24,914 bases of DNA from JAYVSZ01 sp043774925 (GTDB lineage Bacteria; Pseudomonadota; Gammaproteobacteria; Burkholderiales; Methylophilaceae), in contig JAYVSZ010000021.1 in the NCBI GenBank assembly GCA_043774925.1, forward strand, positions 1 to 24,914. Reading direction: 5' to 3'. The position numbers and the translations under genes were made by a program. A model generated the notes under the pieces. It was given only the letters and a program-made list of their open reading frames with translations. It was not told the DNA's origin and made no database searches. Positions 13,586-21,199 of the stretch are shown here, one piece after another. Position 1 is the first letter of the stretch. Each line of letters begins with the position of its first letter.

Positions 13586-14689
13586 TAAACGCCCTGTTTT
13601 AAGCTTTCCATAATAAACGGGTCAAGGTCGCCATCTAGCACACCTTGCGTATTGCCGATTTCTACATTGGTGCGCAAATCTTTAATGCGCCCTTGATCTA
13701 GCACGTAACTGCGGATTTGATGCCCCCAGCCAATATCGGTTTTAGCATCTTCAATCGCTTGTTTATCCGCGTTACGCTTATTTAGTTCTAAATTATAAAG
13801 CGCGCCTTTAAGCATATTCATGGCTTCTTCGCGGTTGCGATGCTGTGAGCGGTCATTTTGGCATTGCACAACGACGTTTGTTGGCAAGTGGGTAATACGC
13901 ACGGCAGAGTCTGTCTTGTTAATATGCTGACCGCCCGCACCAGAGGCGCGATAAGTATCGATGCGTAAATCGGCAGGATTAATGTCAATTTGAATCGAAT
14001 CATCGACTTCAGGGAAAATCTGCACGCTGGCAAAGCTGGTGTGGCGCTTAGCATTGCTATCGAAGGGCGATTTTCGCACCAGCCTGTGAACACCATTTTC
14101 TGTGCGCAACGTGCCGTAAGCATAATCGCCAGAAACCTTGATAGACGCACCTTTAATGCCCGCCACATCACCATCAGATTCCTCTAGCACTTCCACCTTA
14201 AAGCCTTTTTTCTCGCAATAGCGCAAATACATACGCAACAACATGGCTGCCCAATCTTGCGCTTCCGTGCCGCCACTGCCCGATTGAAACTCAATAAAGC
14301 AATTATTCGCATCCAGTTCGCCCGAAAACATGCGGCGAAACTCCATTTCCTCAATGCGCTTTTCTAGCGTTTTCGAGTCGCTATCTACGCTGAGCAAAGT
14401 GTCGTCATCACTTTCCTCCCGCGCCATGTCAAACAGCTCTTGACCATCTTTTAAACCACTTTCTAGCGAAAGTAGGTTATTTACCACCAACTCCAACTCG
14501 CGCTTTTCCTTGCCTAATTTTTGCGCTTTTTCTGCGTTATCCCAAATTTTTGGGTCTTCCAGCAAGCCGTTCACCTCTTCTAAGCGTTGCTGCTTATTCT
14601 CAAAGTCAAAGATACCCCCGAAGCGAGAGTTGGCGCGCGTTTAAATCGGTTAAACGGTTAGCGATAAGATTGAGTTGTTCGGCTTCCAT
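13585..14689 (-). CDS. prfB: Peptide chain release factor 2, with programmed +1 frameshift
   Basis: Recognises UGA and UAA stop codons. It is encoded in two frames. The first runs from ATG 14689 for 27 codons (MEAEQLNLIANRLTDL then NARQLSLRGYL) to an in-frame TGA at 14608-14606. Translation must shift +1 at CTT-TGA-C and resume with GAC at 14607, adding 340 residues to the TAA at 13587-13585, total 367 (E. coli 365). The shift site CGGGGGTATCTTTGAC contains the internal Shine-Dalgarno-like GGGGG three bases before CTT, nearly the E. coli signal. The RF2-specific SPF anticodon tripeptide (RLVRKSPFDS) and catalytic GGQ (ASGAGGQHINKTDSAV) are present. A GTG at 14574 in the second frame could be mistaken for the start. 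Confidence 0.96.
14605..14620 (-). promoter_or_regulatory. Programmed +1 ribosomal frameshift signal in prfB
   Basis: The minus strand reads CGGGGGTATCTTTGAC. GGGGG pairs with 16S rRNA, the P-site CTT slips to TTT, and UGA sits in the A site. Low RF2 slows termination and favours the shift, so RF2 autoregulates. Only the first base differs from the E. coli AGGGGGTATCTTTGAC. Confidence 0.95.
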
Positions 14690-14716
14690 GCTTTTTTAGA
14701 TTCGTTGAAAGCCGCC

Positions 14717-14722
14717 ATTATA
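14717..14722 (-). promoter_or_regulatory. Candidate -10 element of prfB
   Basis: Perfect TATAAT on the minus strand; initiation near 14709 would give a leader of about 20 nt before ATG 14689. The -35 region is poor. A small GGCTA/TAGCC stem (14730-14746) lies just upstream and may belong to the end of arsC. Confidence 0.5.
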
Positions 14723-14798
14723 ACATTAAGGCTAACGAGGATAGCCACCAAGCACAGTCATCAAGTCATAGCTAGGCAATGCCACTTTGATCAGCTAC

Positions 14799-15299
14799 TT
14801 AATCGACAGTTTTGCCAATAGCGTCAATCCCTTCCTTGATTTTCATAGGATCAAGTTTATCTAAAGCAAGTGAAACAAATATCTTAATTCGATTATCAAG
14901 ATAATTTATGGTCTTGCGGAAAGCTGCCAGCTTTTCGTCATCTGTACCCTCTACTGCCGCTGGGTCTTCAACACCCCAATGTGCAGTCATAGGCTGACCA
15001 GGCCAGTATGGGCAAGCCTCACCCGCCGCATTGTCACATACAGTAAACACAAAATCGAGATGCGGTGCGCCTTCAACTGCAAACTCATCCCAACTTTTGC
15101 TACGTAAACCATCGGTAGGTAGCTTTAGATTTTTGAGAGTTTCGATTGCAAATGGATTTACAGCTCCATTTGGGTGACTACCAGCGCTATAGGCTTTGAA
15201 CTTACCTTGACCTCTATATTCCATCAGCTTTTCAGCGATGATGCTACGGGCTGAATTTCCAGTACATAAAAATAATACGTTGTAAATTTTGTCAGACAT
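14799..15299 (-). CDS. arsC: Arsenate reductase, thioredoxin-coupled (LMW-PTP-like)
   Basis: Reduces arsenate to arsenite. The 166-residue protein has the phosphatase-type P-loop LCTGNSARS with nucleophile Cys12 and Arg18, and the two further redox cysteines of this class, Cys88 (FTVCDNAAGE) and Cys96 (ACPYWPGQP), which pass the disulfide to the surface for thioredoxin. The start at 15299 is supported by AGGAG nine bases upstream; an ATG ten codons earlier lacks that support. It follows the AqpS-type channel on the same strand with a 41-base gap, so they are probably one operon: ArsC makes arsenite and the channel lets it out. No arsR repressor or arsB pump is adjacent. Confidence 0.93.
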   Translation of the reverse strand: MSDKIYNVLFLCTGNSARSIIAEKLMEYRGQGKFKAYSAGSHPNGAVNPFAIETLKNLKLPTDGLRSKSWDEFAVEGAPHLDFVFTVCDNAAGEACPYWPGQPMTAHWGVEDPAAVEGTDDEKLAAFRKTINYLDNRIKIFVSLALDKLDPMKIKEGIDAIGKTVD

Positions 15300-15340
15300 T
15301 CTAAATCTCCTATCAATTGTTAAATTCACTTAATTGATGC

Positions 15341-15967
15341 TTAAATTATGATGATAATGATTACTGCAAGTATTTGCGCCAGCACAAAGCCCGCAACATC
15401 GGCAGGCGCAATACCTACAAAAGTGTTGGTGAGGCTACGCGCCAATGTGACTGCGGGATTTGCAAAAAATGTGGAAGAAGTAAACCAATAGCCCGCCGTC
15501 ACCGTCATGGCGACCAACAACGCAATTTTTTCATTGGCGTATTTGAGCCCTAATCGAATTACAGCGAGTAAAATTAATGTTGATAAAAACTCACTTAACC
15601 AAATGCCCGCGCCTGTTCTGGGTTTAGCAGAGGTTTGCAAAAGTTGCAATCCAAAAATAAAATGCGTTAGCCAAACGCCCGTAATTGCACCGCTAAATTG
15701 CGCAGCTAAATAAGCCAATAATTTTTGCGTCTCAAGCTGACCAGTACGCCAAAACATGAGGCTCACCGCAGGGTTAAAATGCGCACCCGAGATTGGCCCA
15801 AGCAAAGTGATGAGCACAAACAAACCGCAACCTGTGGCAATGCTATTACCAAGCAGCGCGACGGCGGCGTTGCCGGCGCCTAAGGCCTCGCCCATAACGC
15901 CAGAGCCAGTGACAATGGCAAGCAACAGCGCCGTGCCTAAAAATTCGGTGATTATTTTACTTTTCAT
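15341..15967 (-). CDS. aqpS: Aquaglyceroporin-type arsenite channel, AqpS-like
   Basis: Major intrinsic protein of 208 residues with six hydrophobic spans and two half-helix NPA boxes, HFNPAVSL (N65-A67) and FANPAVTLARSLT (N170-A172), the second followed by selectivity-filter Arg177. The sequence around the second box and the pairing with arsC resemble AqpS of the Sinorhizobium meliloti ars operon, which releases arsenite down its gradient in place of an ArsB pump. The C-terminus is a run of Ile. Only a weak GAGAA ribosome site is visible. First gene of the pair with arsC; its promoter carries a Pho box. A more general MIP function (glycerol, water) cannot be excluded by sequence alone. Confidence 0.85.
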   Translation of the reverse strand: MKSKIITEFLGTALLLAIVTGSGVMGEALGAGNAAVALLGNSIATGCGLFVLITLLGPISGAHFNPAVSLMFWRTGQLETQKLLAYLAAQFSGAITGVWLTHFIFGLQLLQTSAKPRTGAGIWLSEFLSTLILLAVIRLGLKYANEKIALLVAMTVTAGYWFTSSTFFANPAVTLARSLTNTFVGIAPADVAGFVLAQILAVIIIIII

Positions 15968-16008
15968 ATTTTATATTCTCATAACCAAACTCAATTGATA
16001 TTAAACTA

Positions 16009-16041
16009 ATTTTAGCAAAAAATATTACAGAATTATGACAA
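16009..16041 (-). promoter_or_regulatory. PhoB box and promoter of aqpS-arsC
   Basis: The minus strand reads TTGTCATAATTCTGTAAT (16041-16024): heptamers TTGTCAT and CTGTAAT separated by AATT. A good -10, TAAAAT (16014-16009), follows 8 bp after the second repeat, close to the spacing at pstS. Initiation near 16002 gives a leader of about 35 nt. One mismatch in the second heptamer (A for C) weakens it; the surroundings are AT-rich. Confidence 0.65.
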
Positions 16042-16130
16042 ATTACGCTCGCAGAATTAACTTTGGGAAGTTAAACTATGCGCATTAAAATGAATTAATA
16101 AAAAATCAAATTTTATTTAGGGAGAGAGCC

Positions 16131-16275
16131 ATGGCGAATGCCACATTTGGCTGGCTAATGGCTGCAAAATCACCAAAAAAAGAAATTATTTTATATCTTT
16201 CAATAATTTAGCAGATTGTGCCGTGCACGCACCTAAGGTATTTAGCATGATGGCAGCTGTAAACGAGGCCGAAAA
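16131..16275 (+). pseudogene. Remnant of a DUF47 (PhoU-like, Pit accessory) gene
   Basis: After an excellent ribosome site (AGGGAGAGAG) an ATG opens MANATFGWLMAAKSPKKEII, but the frame stops near 16211. One frame over, the sequence continues as SFNNLADCAVHAPKVF then SMMAAVNEAEKLAL, which resembles the start of DUF47 proteins, PhoU-like partners of Pit transporters. So the gene is broken by a frameshift around 16185-16195, and most of its length is missing. Identification rests on about 45 residues. Confidence 0.55.
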
Positions 16276-16497
16276 ACTGGCTCTATAGCCTTGTTTCTAG
16301 CGACTTGGCTAGGCATTACCGTTTCTACCACACATACCATCACAGGCGCGATTGTTGGCGTAGGTATGGCGCGCCGCATGTCGGCTGTGCGCTGGGGGTT
16401 GGCTTCGCGCATTGTGTGGACTTGGATACTCACAACCCCCTGCTCAGGCATCATGGCCGCACTGTTTTGGAGCTTAGCAAAAACATTTATGCACTGA
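16276..16497 (+). pseudogene. Remnant of a Pit-type phosphate transporter, C-terminal end
   Basis: About 73 codons, TGSIALFLATWLGITVSTTH then TITGAIVGVGMARRMSAVRW and so on, ending FWSLAKTFMH and TGA at 16495-16497. The VSTTHTITGAIVGVGMAR block is the second signature repeat of PiT-family low-affinity phosphate transporters near their C-terminus. The N-terminal four-fifths are missing; the segment is joined directly to the DUF47 remnant, so one deletion appears to have removed the DUF47 end and most of pit. A TTG at 16291 could start a short peptide, but it would not be a transporter. Confidence 0.75.
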
Positions 16498-16546
16498 TGG
16501 CATTAATCTAAAAGTATTTACAACAACAGTAGCGCCTATTAGCTAT

Positions 16547-16580
16547 TTGTCACATTTCTGTCACAAAAGATTAATAAGAT
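16547..16580 (+). promoter_or_regulatory. PhoB box and promoter of pstSCAB-phoU
   Basis: TTGTCACATTTCTGTCAC (16547-16564) has two TGTCAC cores 11 bp apart with an ATTT spacer, the classical Pho box. A -10 candidate TAAGAT (16575-16580) lies 10 bp downstream, replacing a normal -35 as in PhoB-activated promoters. The leader to pstS is about 80 nt. Confidence 0.85.
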
Positions 16581-16669
16581 GTTCATGGTAGAACGTAGTC
16601 AGACATCACAATCATGCGTTAATGTGCTTGCAGTACAGTTGTTATCTATATTATTTTTTGGAGATTTAA

Positions 16670-17725
16670 ATGCAAACTAAGTTTGTTAAACTATTAAGTG
16701 CGGCATCAATTTTTGCAGCTGGATTTACAGTTGCAACAGCAGCGTACGCTACTGATATTACAGGTGCTGGCGCCACTTTCCCTTACCCGATTTATGCCAA
16801 ATGGGCGGAATCATACAATGTTAAAACTAATGTTAAATTAAACTATCAATCTATCGGTTCTGGTGGCGGTATTAAACAAATCACCAACAAAACAGTGGAT
16901 TTTGGCGCTTCCGACAAACCTTTGAAACCAGAAGAGTTGGAAAAAGCAGGTTTGACGCAATTCCCTGCGATTGTGGGCGGCGTAGTACCTGTCGTAAACA
17001 TCCCAGGTGTGGGTAATGGTGAATTACATTTAAGCGGTCAAGTGCTTGCCGATATCTACCTGAAGAAAATCACTAAATGGAACGATGCCGCGATTAAAGG
17101 TTTGAATCCAAGCCTAGCATTACCAGATACAGCGATTACTGTAGTGCACCGTTCTGACGGTTCAGGCACTTCATTCGTATTCACTAACTACTTGAGCAAA
17201 GTAAGCAAAGAATGGGCGACCAAAGTGGGTGCAGATACCTCAGTCGCCTGGCCAACTGGTGTGGGCGGTAAAGGTAATGAAGGCGTTGCTTCTTACGCAC
17301 AGCGCATTAAAGGCTCAATTGGCTATGTTGAATATGCTTACGCTAAACAAAACAATCTGCCTTACGCCGCAATGCAAAATCGTGATGGCGAAATGGTTCA
17401 ACCAAGTATCGAAAGCTTCCAATCTGCTGCGCAATATGCAGAATGGGATAAAGCCCCTGGTTTTTACGAAATTTTAACGAATGAACCAGGCAAAGCTTCA
17501 TGGCCAATTACTGGTGCAAGTTTCATTTTGATGCACAAAGCACAAGATAAACCAGAAATTGCTAAAGAAGTATTGAAATTTTTTGATTACGCATACAAGA
17601 GCGGTTCGCTATCAGCAAAAGCACTAGATTATGTGCCTATGCCTGCAGCTGTTGTAACCTTGATTCAAACGAGCTGGAAAAATAACATCAAGAGCAAAGA
17701 TGGTACTGCTATCTGGACGCAATAA
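16670..17725 (+). CDS. pstS: Phosphate ABC transporter, periplasmic binding protein
   Basis: Captures inorganic phosphate in the periplasm and presents it to PstCA. The 351 residues have a signal peptide ending in ATAAYA at about residue 27; the mature protein starts TDITGAGATFPYPIYAKWAE. Phosphate-binding segments are visible: GAGATF, IGSGGG, the Asp in DFGASDKP, and HRSDGSGTSF with Arg, Ser, Gly and Thr. GGAGA lies seven bases before the ATG. First gene of the operon behind a Pho box; a stable hairpin separates it from pstC, which may help make it the most abundant product. Confidence 0.97.
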   Translation: MQTKFVKLLSAASIFAAGFTVATAAYATDITGAGATFPYPIYAKWAESYNVKTNVKLNYQSIGSGGGIKQITNKTVDFGASDKPLKPEELEKAGLTQFPAIVGGVVPVVNIPGVGNGELHLSGQVLADIYLKKITKWNDAAIKGLNPSLALPDTAITVVHRSDGSGTSFVFTNYLSKVSKEWATKVGADTSVAWPTGVGGKGNEGVASYAQRIKGSIGYVEYAYAKQNNLPYAAMQNRDGEMVQPSIESFQSAAQYAEWDKAPGFYEILTNEPGKASWPITGASFILMHKAQDKPEIAKEVLKFFDYAYKSGSLSAKALDYVPMPAAVVTLIQTSWKNNIKSKDGTAIWTQ

Positions 17726-17797
17726 AAGTAGTACGCAATAAAAATAAACAATCTATCAATTGGCATCATATAATGATGGCATAAAGGTAGGCAATAC

Positions 17798-17819
17798 TGA
17801 GAGGGGGCAACCCCTCTCA
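17798..17819 (+). other. Perfect 9-bp hairpin with GNRA loop between pstS and pstC
   Basis: TGAGAGGGG-GCAA-CCCCTCTCA. The stem is perfect, GC-rich and capped by a GCAA (GNRA) tetraloop. It lies 72 bases after the pstS stop and ends three bases before ATG 17823. No U-run follows, so it is not an intrinsic terminator. It may protect the pstS mRNA 3' end or limit pstC initiation. Confidence 0.75.
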
Positions 17820-17822
17820 ACC

Positions 17823-18821
17823 ATGTTGGCCACCAACAAAGCAACAGCTCAGGGAATTAACGAATTGTCAAACAACATTAAAACTAAAGACATGGGCGCC
17901 ACAATAGATACGCTATTCCGTGGCACCACAATGTTCTTTGCCTTTCTAGTGCTGACACTCCTCCTCGGCATTATCGTTACCTTGTTGATAGGCAGCTGGC
18001 CAGCACTTAAACAATTTGGTCCTGGATTTTTTACTAGCGATGCCTGGAACCCAGTGACTGTGAATTTTGGCGGCTTAGTGCCTATTTATGGCACCATTAT
18101 TACCTCGCTTATCGCCATGCTGATTGGCGTTCCAGTTAGTTTTGGTATAGCCATATTTATTACCGAACTCTCGCCTGTGTGGCTAAAACGCCCTATTGGT
18201 ATTGCAATTGAGCTGCTCGCAGGTATTCCGAGTATTATTTACGGCATGTGGGGATTGTTTGTATTTGCGCCTTTCTTCGCCGACCATGTTGAGCCTTGGA
18301 TGAACGACCATCTTGGCAACTTACCTTTAGTTGGACAACTTTTCCAAGGCCCGCCCATGGGCATCGGCATGCTAACAGCAGGATTCATTCTATCCATTAT
18401 GGTCATTCCTTTTACCACCTCGGTGATGCGCGATGTGTTTGAAATTGTGCCGCATATGCTCAAAGAATCGGCTTACAGCCTAGGCTCTACCACTTGGGAA
18501 GTCATTTGGAATGTCGTATTACCTTACACAAAAACAGGCGTTATTGGCGGCATTATGCTGGGACTTGGTCGCGCACTAGGCGAAACTATGGCGGTCACAT
18601 TTGTCATTGGTAATGCGCATGAGCTCTCTGCATCACTCTTGATGCCAGGCAACACCATTTCATCTGCTTTGGCGAATGAATTTACGGAGGCGGTAGGCGA
18701 TATTTATACCTCATCCTTAATCACATTGGGTCTAACGCTTTTTGTGATTACATTCATTGTGCTCGCGTTTGCTAAGCTTCTGCTGGCTCGCCTCTCTATG
18801 CGCGAAGGTAAACAATCATGA
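17823..18821 (+). CDS. pstC: Phosphate ABC transporter permease PstC
   Basis: Inner-membrane permease half of the Pst system, about 332 residues from ATG 17823 (MLATNKATAQGINELSNNIK). A hydrophilic N-tail is followed by six membrane spans, the first at TMFFAFLVLTLLLGIIVTLL. Landmarks include ELLAGIPSIIYGMWGLF, the ABC-contacting EAA-type loop (MLKESAYSLGSTTWEVIWNV) and GRALGETMAVTFVIGN. The start is uncertain: a TTG at 17760 would place the preceding hairpin inside the coding region, while an ATG at 17889 would remove much of the N-tail. The length at 17823 is close to E. coli PstC (319). No proper Shine-Dalgarno is seen. Overlaps pstA by four bases (ATGA). Confidence 0.95.
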   Translation: MLATNKATAQGINELSNNIKTKDMGATIDTLFRGTTMFFAFLVLTLLLGIIVTLLIGSWPALKQFGPGFFTSDAWNPVTVNFGGLVPIYGTIITSLIAMLIGVPVSFGIAIFITELSPVWLKRPIGIAIELLAGIPSIIYGMWGLFVFAPFFADHVEPWMNDHLGNLPLVGQLFQGPPMGIGMLTAGFILSIMVIPFTTSVMRDVFEIVPHMLKESAYSLGSTTWEVIWNVVLPYTKTGVIGGIMLGLGRALGETMAVTFVIGNAHELSASLLMPGNTISSALANEFTEAVGDIYTSSLITLGLTLFVITFIVLAFAKLLLARLSMREGKQS

Positions 18822-19675
18822 AACAGTTCAATAACAAGCGCTACAAAAAACGTAAACTGATTAACAATATCACCCTCGCATTATCCGCTGTCACTTTAGC
18901 TTTCGCGTTGACCTTTTTGGTTTGGATATTGTGGACCTTGTTCAGCAATGGTTTTGCTCACCTCGGCGCCAGCGTATTCACAAAAATGACACCGCCGCCT
19001 GGCAGCCAAGGCGGTCTGCTTAACGCTATCATGGGTAGTGTTTACATGGTATCGCTCGCGACGCTCATTGGTACACCCATTGGCATATTTGCTGGTACTT
19101 ATCTAGCCGAGTACGGAAAATCTGGCTGGCTGGCACCTACAACACGTTTCATTAATGACATTTTGCTGTCAGCGCCTTCCATTGTGATTGGCCTGTTTGT
19201 GTACGAAATCGCCGTGCATCAAGTTGGCCACTTCTCTGGATGGGCGGGCGTTGTCGCACTTTCTCTCATCGTCATTCCAGTCGTGGTAAGAACAACTGAG
19301 AATATGATGCTTTTGGTGCCAAATACCTTGCGTGAAGCCGCTGCAGCACTGGGCGCGCCTTATTGGAAAGTCATTGTGATGATTGTTTATCGCGCAGCAA
19401 AAGCAGGTATTTTAACTGGCTTACTGCTCGCAGTCGCGCGTATTAGCGGTGAAACTGCGCCATTACTGTTTACCGCACTCAATAATCAGTTTTGGAGCAC
19501 GGACATGGGCAAACCAATTGCGAGCTTAGCCGTCGTTATCTTCCAATTTGCCATGAGTCCGTATGAAGACTGGCAACACTTAGCCTGGGCAGGCGCATTG
19601 CTAATCACCTTATTCGTGTTAGCGCTCAATATTATAGCTCGGACGATGGTACGTTCTGGGCAATCAAACAGCTAG
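18818..19675 (+). CDS. pstA: Phosphate ABC transporter permease PstA
   Basis: Second permease half, 285 residues, six spans, with a basic N-terminus (KQFNNKRYKKRK) that should face the cytosol. The EAA loop is recognisable as TLREAAAALGAPYWKVIVMI, and RISGETAPLLFTA is characteristic of PstA. The ATG shares four bases with the pstC end, implying coupled translation and equimolar assembly of the PstCA channel. Confidence 0.97.
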   Translation: MKQFNNKRYKKRKLINNITLALSAVTLAFALTFLVWILWTLFSNGFAHLGASVFTKMTPPPGSQGGLLNAIMGSVYMVSLATLIGTPIGIFAGTYLAEYGKSGWLAPTTRFINDILLSAPSIVIGLFVYEIAVHQVGHFSGWAGVVALSLIVIPVVVRTTENMMLLVPNTLREAAAALGAPYWKVIVMIVYRAAKAGILTGLLLAVARISGETAPLLFTALNNQFWSTDMGKPIASLAVVIFQFAMSPYEDWQHLAWAGALLITLFVLALNIIARTMVRSGQSNS

Positions 19676-19692
19676 TTTAGGATTATTAATTT

Positions 19693-20463
19693 ATGTCTAC
19701 AGAAGCCCTTGTGCCTAAAATCACAGCCGAAAACCTGAATTTTTATTATGGCAAATTTCAGGCACTAAAGAATATCAATCTTAATATTCCTGCAAGCAAG
19801 GTCACCGCTTTTATCGGGCCTTCTGGCTGCGGAAAATCCACGCTATTACGTACATTTAATCGCATGTATGAGCTGTATCCCAAACAAAGGGTCGAGGGCA
19901 AAATTTTACTCGATAGCAACGATATTCATGCGAAAGAGCAAGATGTCAATTTGCTGCGTGCAAAAGTGGGCATGGTTTTCCAAAAACCCACGCCATTTCC
20001 AATGTCAATTTTTAACAATATTGCTTTTGGTGTTAAATTGTATGAGGAGCTGACACGACATCAAATGGAAGAGCGTGTTGAATGGGCGCTCAAAAAAGCG
20101 GGGCTGTGGGATGAAGTTAAAGACAAATTACACCAAAGTGGTTCCAGTTTATCTGGCGGCCAGCAACAACGTTTGTGTATTGCGCGTTGCGTTGCGGTAA
20201 AACCTAACGTGCTGTTACTCGACGAGCCATGTTCTGCGCTGGATCCAATTTCAACTGGCCGTGTTGAAGAGCTTATCCATGAGCTGAAAAAAGATTACAC
20301 AATTGTCATCGTGACGCATAATATGCAACAAGCGGCGCGCGTTTCTGACTATACGGCTTATATGTATTTGGGCGAGCTGATTGAGTTTAACAACACTGGC
20401 GATATTTTCATTAAGCCGAATGATAAGCGCACTGAAGATTACATTACTGGCCGCATCAGCTAA
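19693..20463 (+). CDS. pstB: Phosphate ABC transporter ATP-binding protein PstB
   Basis: ATPase that powers phosphate import. The 256 residues carry Walker A GPSGCGKST (42-50), Q-loop Gln97 (MVFQKPTPFPMSI, typical of PstB), signature LSGGQQQR (153-160), Walker B LLLDEP (174-179) and the switch His209 (VTHNMQQAARVSD). Ends in ITGRIS, close to the usual ITGRFG. AGGA precedes the ATG at a suitable distance. Confidence 0.98.
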   Translation: MSTEALVPKITAENLNFYYGKFQALKNINLNIPASKVTAFIGPSGCGKSTLLRTFNRMYELYPKQRVEGKILLDSNDIHAKEQDVNLLRAKVGMVFQKPTPFPMSIFNNIAFGVKLYEELTRHQMEERVEWALKKAGLWDEVKDKLHQSGSSLSGGQQQRLCIARCVAVKPNVLLLDEPCSALDPISTGRVEELIHELKKDYTIVIVTHNMQQAARVSDYTAYMYLGELIEFNNTGDIFIKPNDKRTEDYITGRIS

Positions 20464-20488
20464 GACAGTCTTTACATTAGGAAAATCA

Positions 20489-21199
20489 ATGAACGAAACC
20501 ATACATCTCTCCCGCCAATTTGACGAAGACCTGGAGCGCCTGCGCAGTAGCGTGCTGCAAATGGGCGGCATTGTCGAAACGCAACTGAGCACCATCACCA
20601 AGGCCTATGCAAGTAATAATAGTGCGAGCGTTTTGACGGTATTGGAAAGCGATCGCGAAATTAACGCGATGGAAAAAACGATTGACGATGACTGCATCCA
20701 TGTCATCGCAAAGCGTCAGCCAACGGCCTCAGATTTGCGCCTCATTATGGGCATCAGCAAAATGGTGACCGACCTTGAGCGCTCTGGCGATGAAGTAAAA
20801 AAAATGGCAAAAAGCATTCGCCGCATTCAAAGCAGCGAAGATACCGCGTATCGTGAGCTAGCAATGTTAAAAGGAATTACTGATATTCGCCACTTATCCA
20901 AAGCGGCCAGCGCGCAGCTTAGAAAAGCTTTGGATAGTTTTGCAAGGCTAGACTCAGTAGATGCAAGCGCTGTGATTGTTGGAGATGACGAGCTAGACGT
21001 AGAATTTAAGTCCATCGCACGTCAACTCATCACTTACATGATGGAAGATCCACGTTCTATCACTACATCGCTTGATATTATTACCATCGCGCGCGCGATT
21101 GAACGCGTTGGCGACCATGCGAAAAACATTGCTGAACAGGTCATTTACATTGCCGAAGGCCGCGACGTACGCCATACCAAAGGCAATGTAGCGTCTTAA
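20489..21199 (+). CDS. phoU: Phosphate signalling protein PhoU
   Basis: Links the Pst transporter to the PhoR sensor so that the Pho regulon is off when phosphate is plentiful. 236 residues from ATG 20489 (MNETIHLSRQFDEDLERLRS), preceded by TTAGGA. Two PhoU helical-bundle repeats, with metal-binding motifs DLERSGDE (95-102) and AIERVGDH (203-210), one per repeat. An upstream in-frame start would extend into pstB and is not needed. The TAA overlaps the glmM stop on the opposite strand, so the two genes converge without spacer or terminator. Confidence 0.97.
   Translation: MNETIHLSRQFDEDLERLRSSVLQMGGIVETQLSTITKAYASNNSASVLTVLESDREINAMEKTIDDDCIHVIAKRQPTASDLRLIMGISKMVTDLERSGDEVKKMAKSIRRIQSSEDTAYRELAMLKGITDIRHLSKAASAQLRKALDSFARLDSVDASAVIVGDDELDVEFKSIARQLITYMMEDPRSITTSLDIITIARAIERVGDHAKNIAEQVIYIAEGRDVRHTKGNVAS

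Noticed and set aside
14606..14608. In-frame TGA in prfB read as a selenocysteine codon or as a truncation
   Set aside because: The context is the well-known RF2 frameshift site, and the protein continues perfectly in the +1 frame.
16291..16497. Intact 68-residue membrane protein
   Set aside because: It is the tail of a PiT transporter starting at an internal TTG; upstream codons continue the same homology, so it is a fragment.
17798..17819. Rho-independent terminator after pstS
   Set aside because: The hairpin is excellent but is followed by AACCATG, not a U-run.
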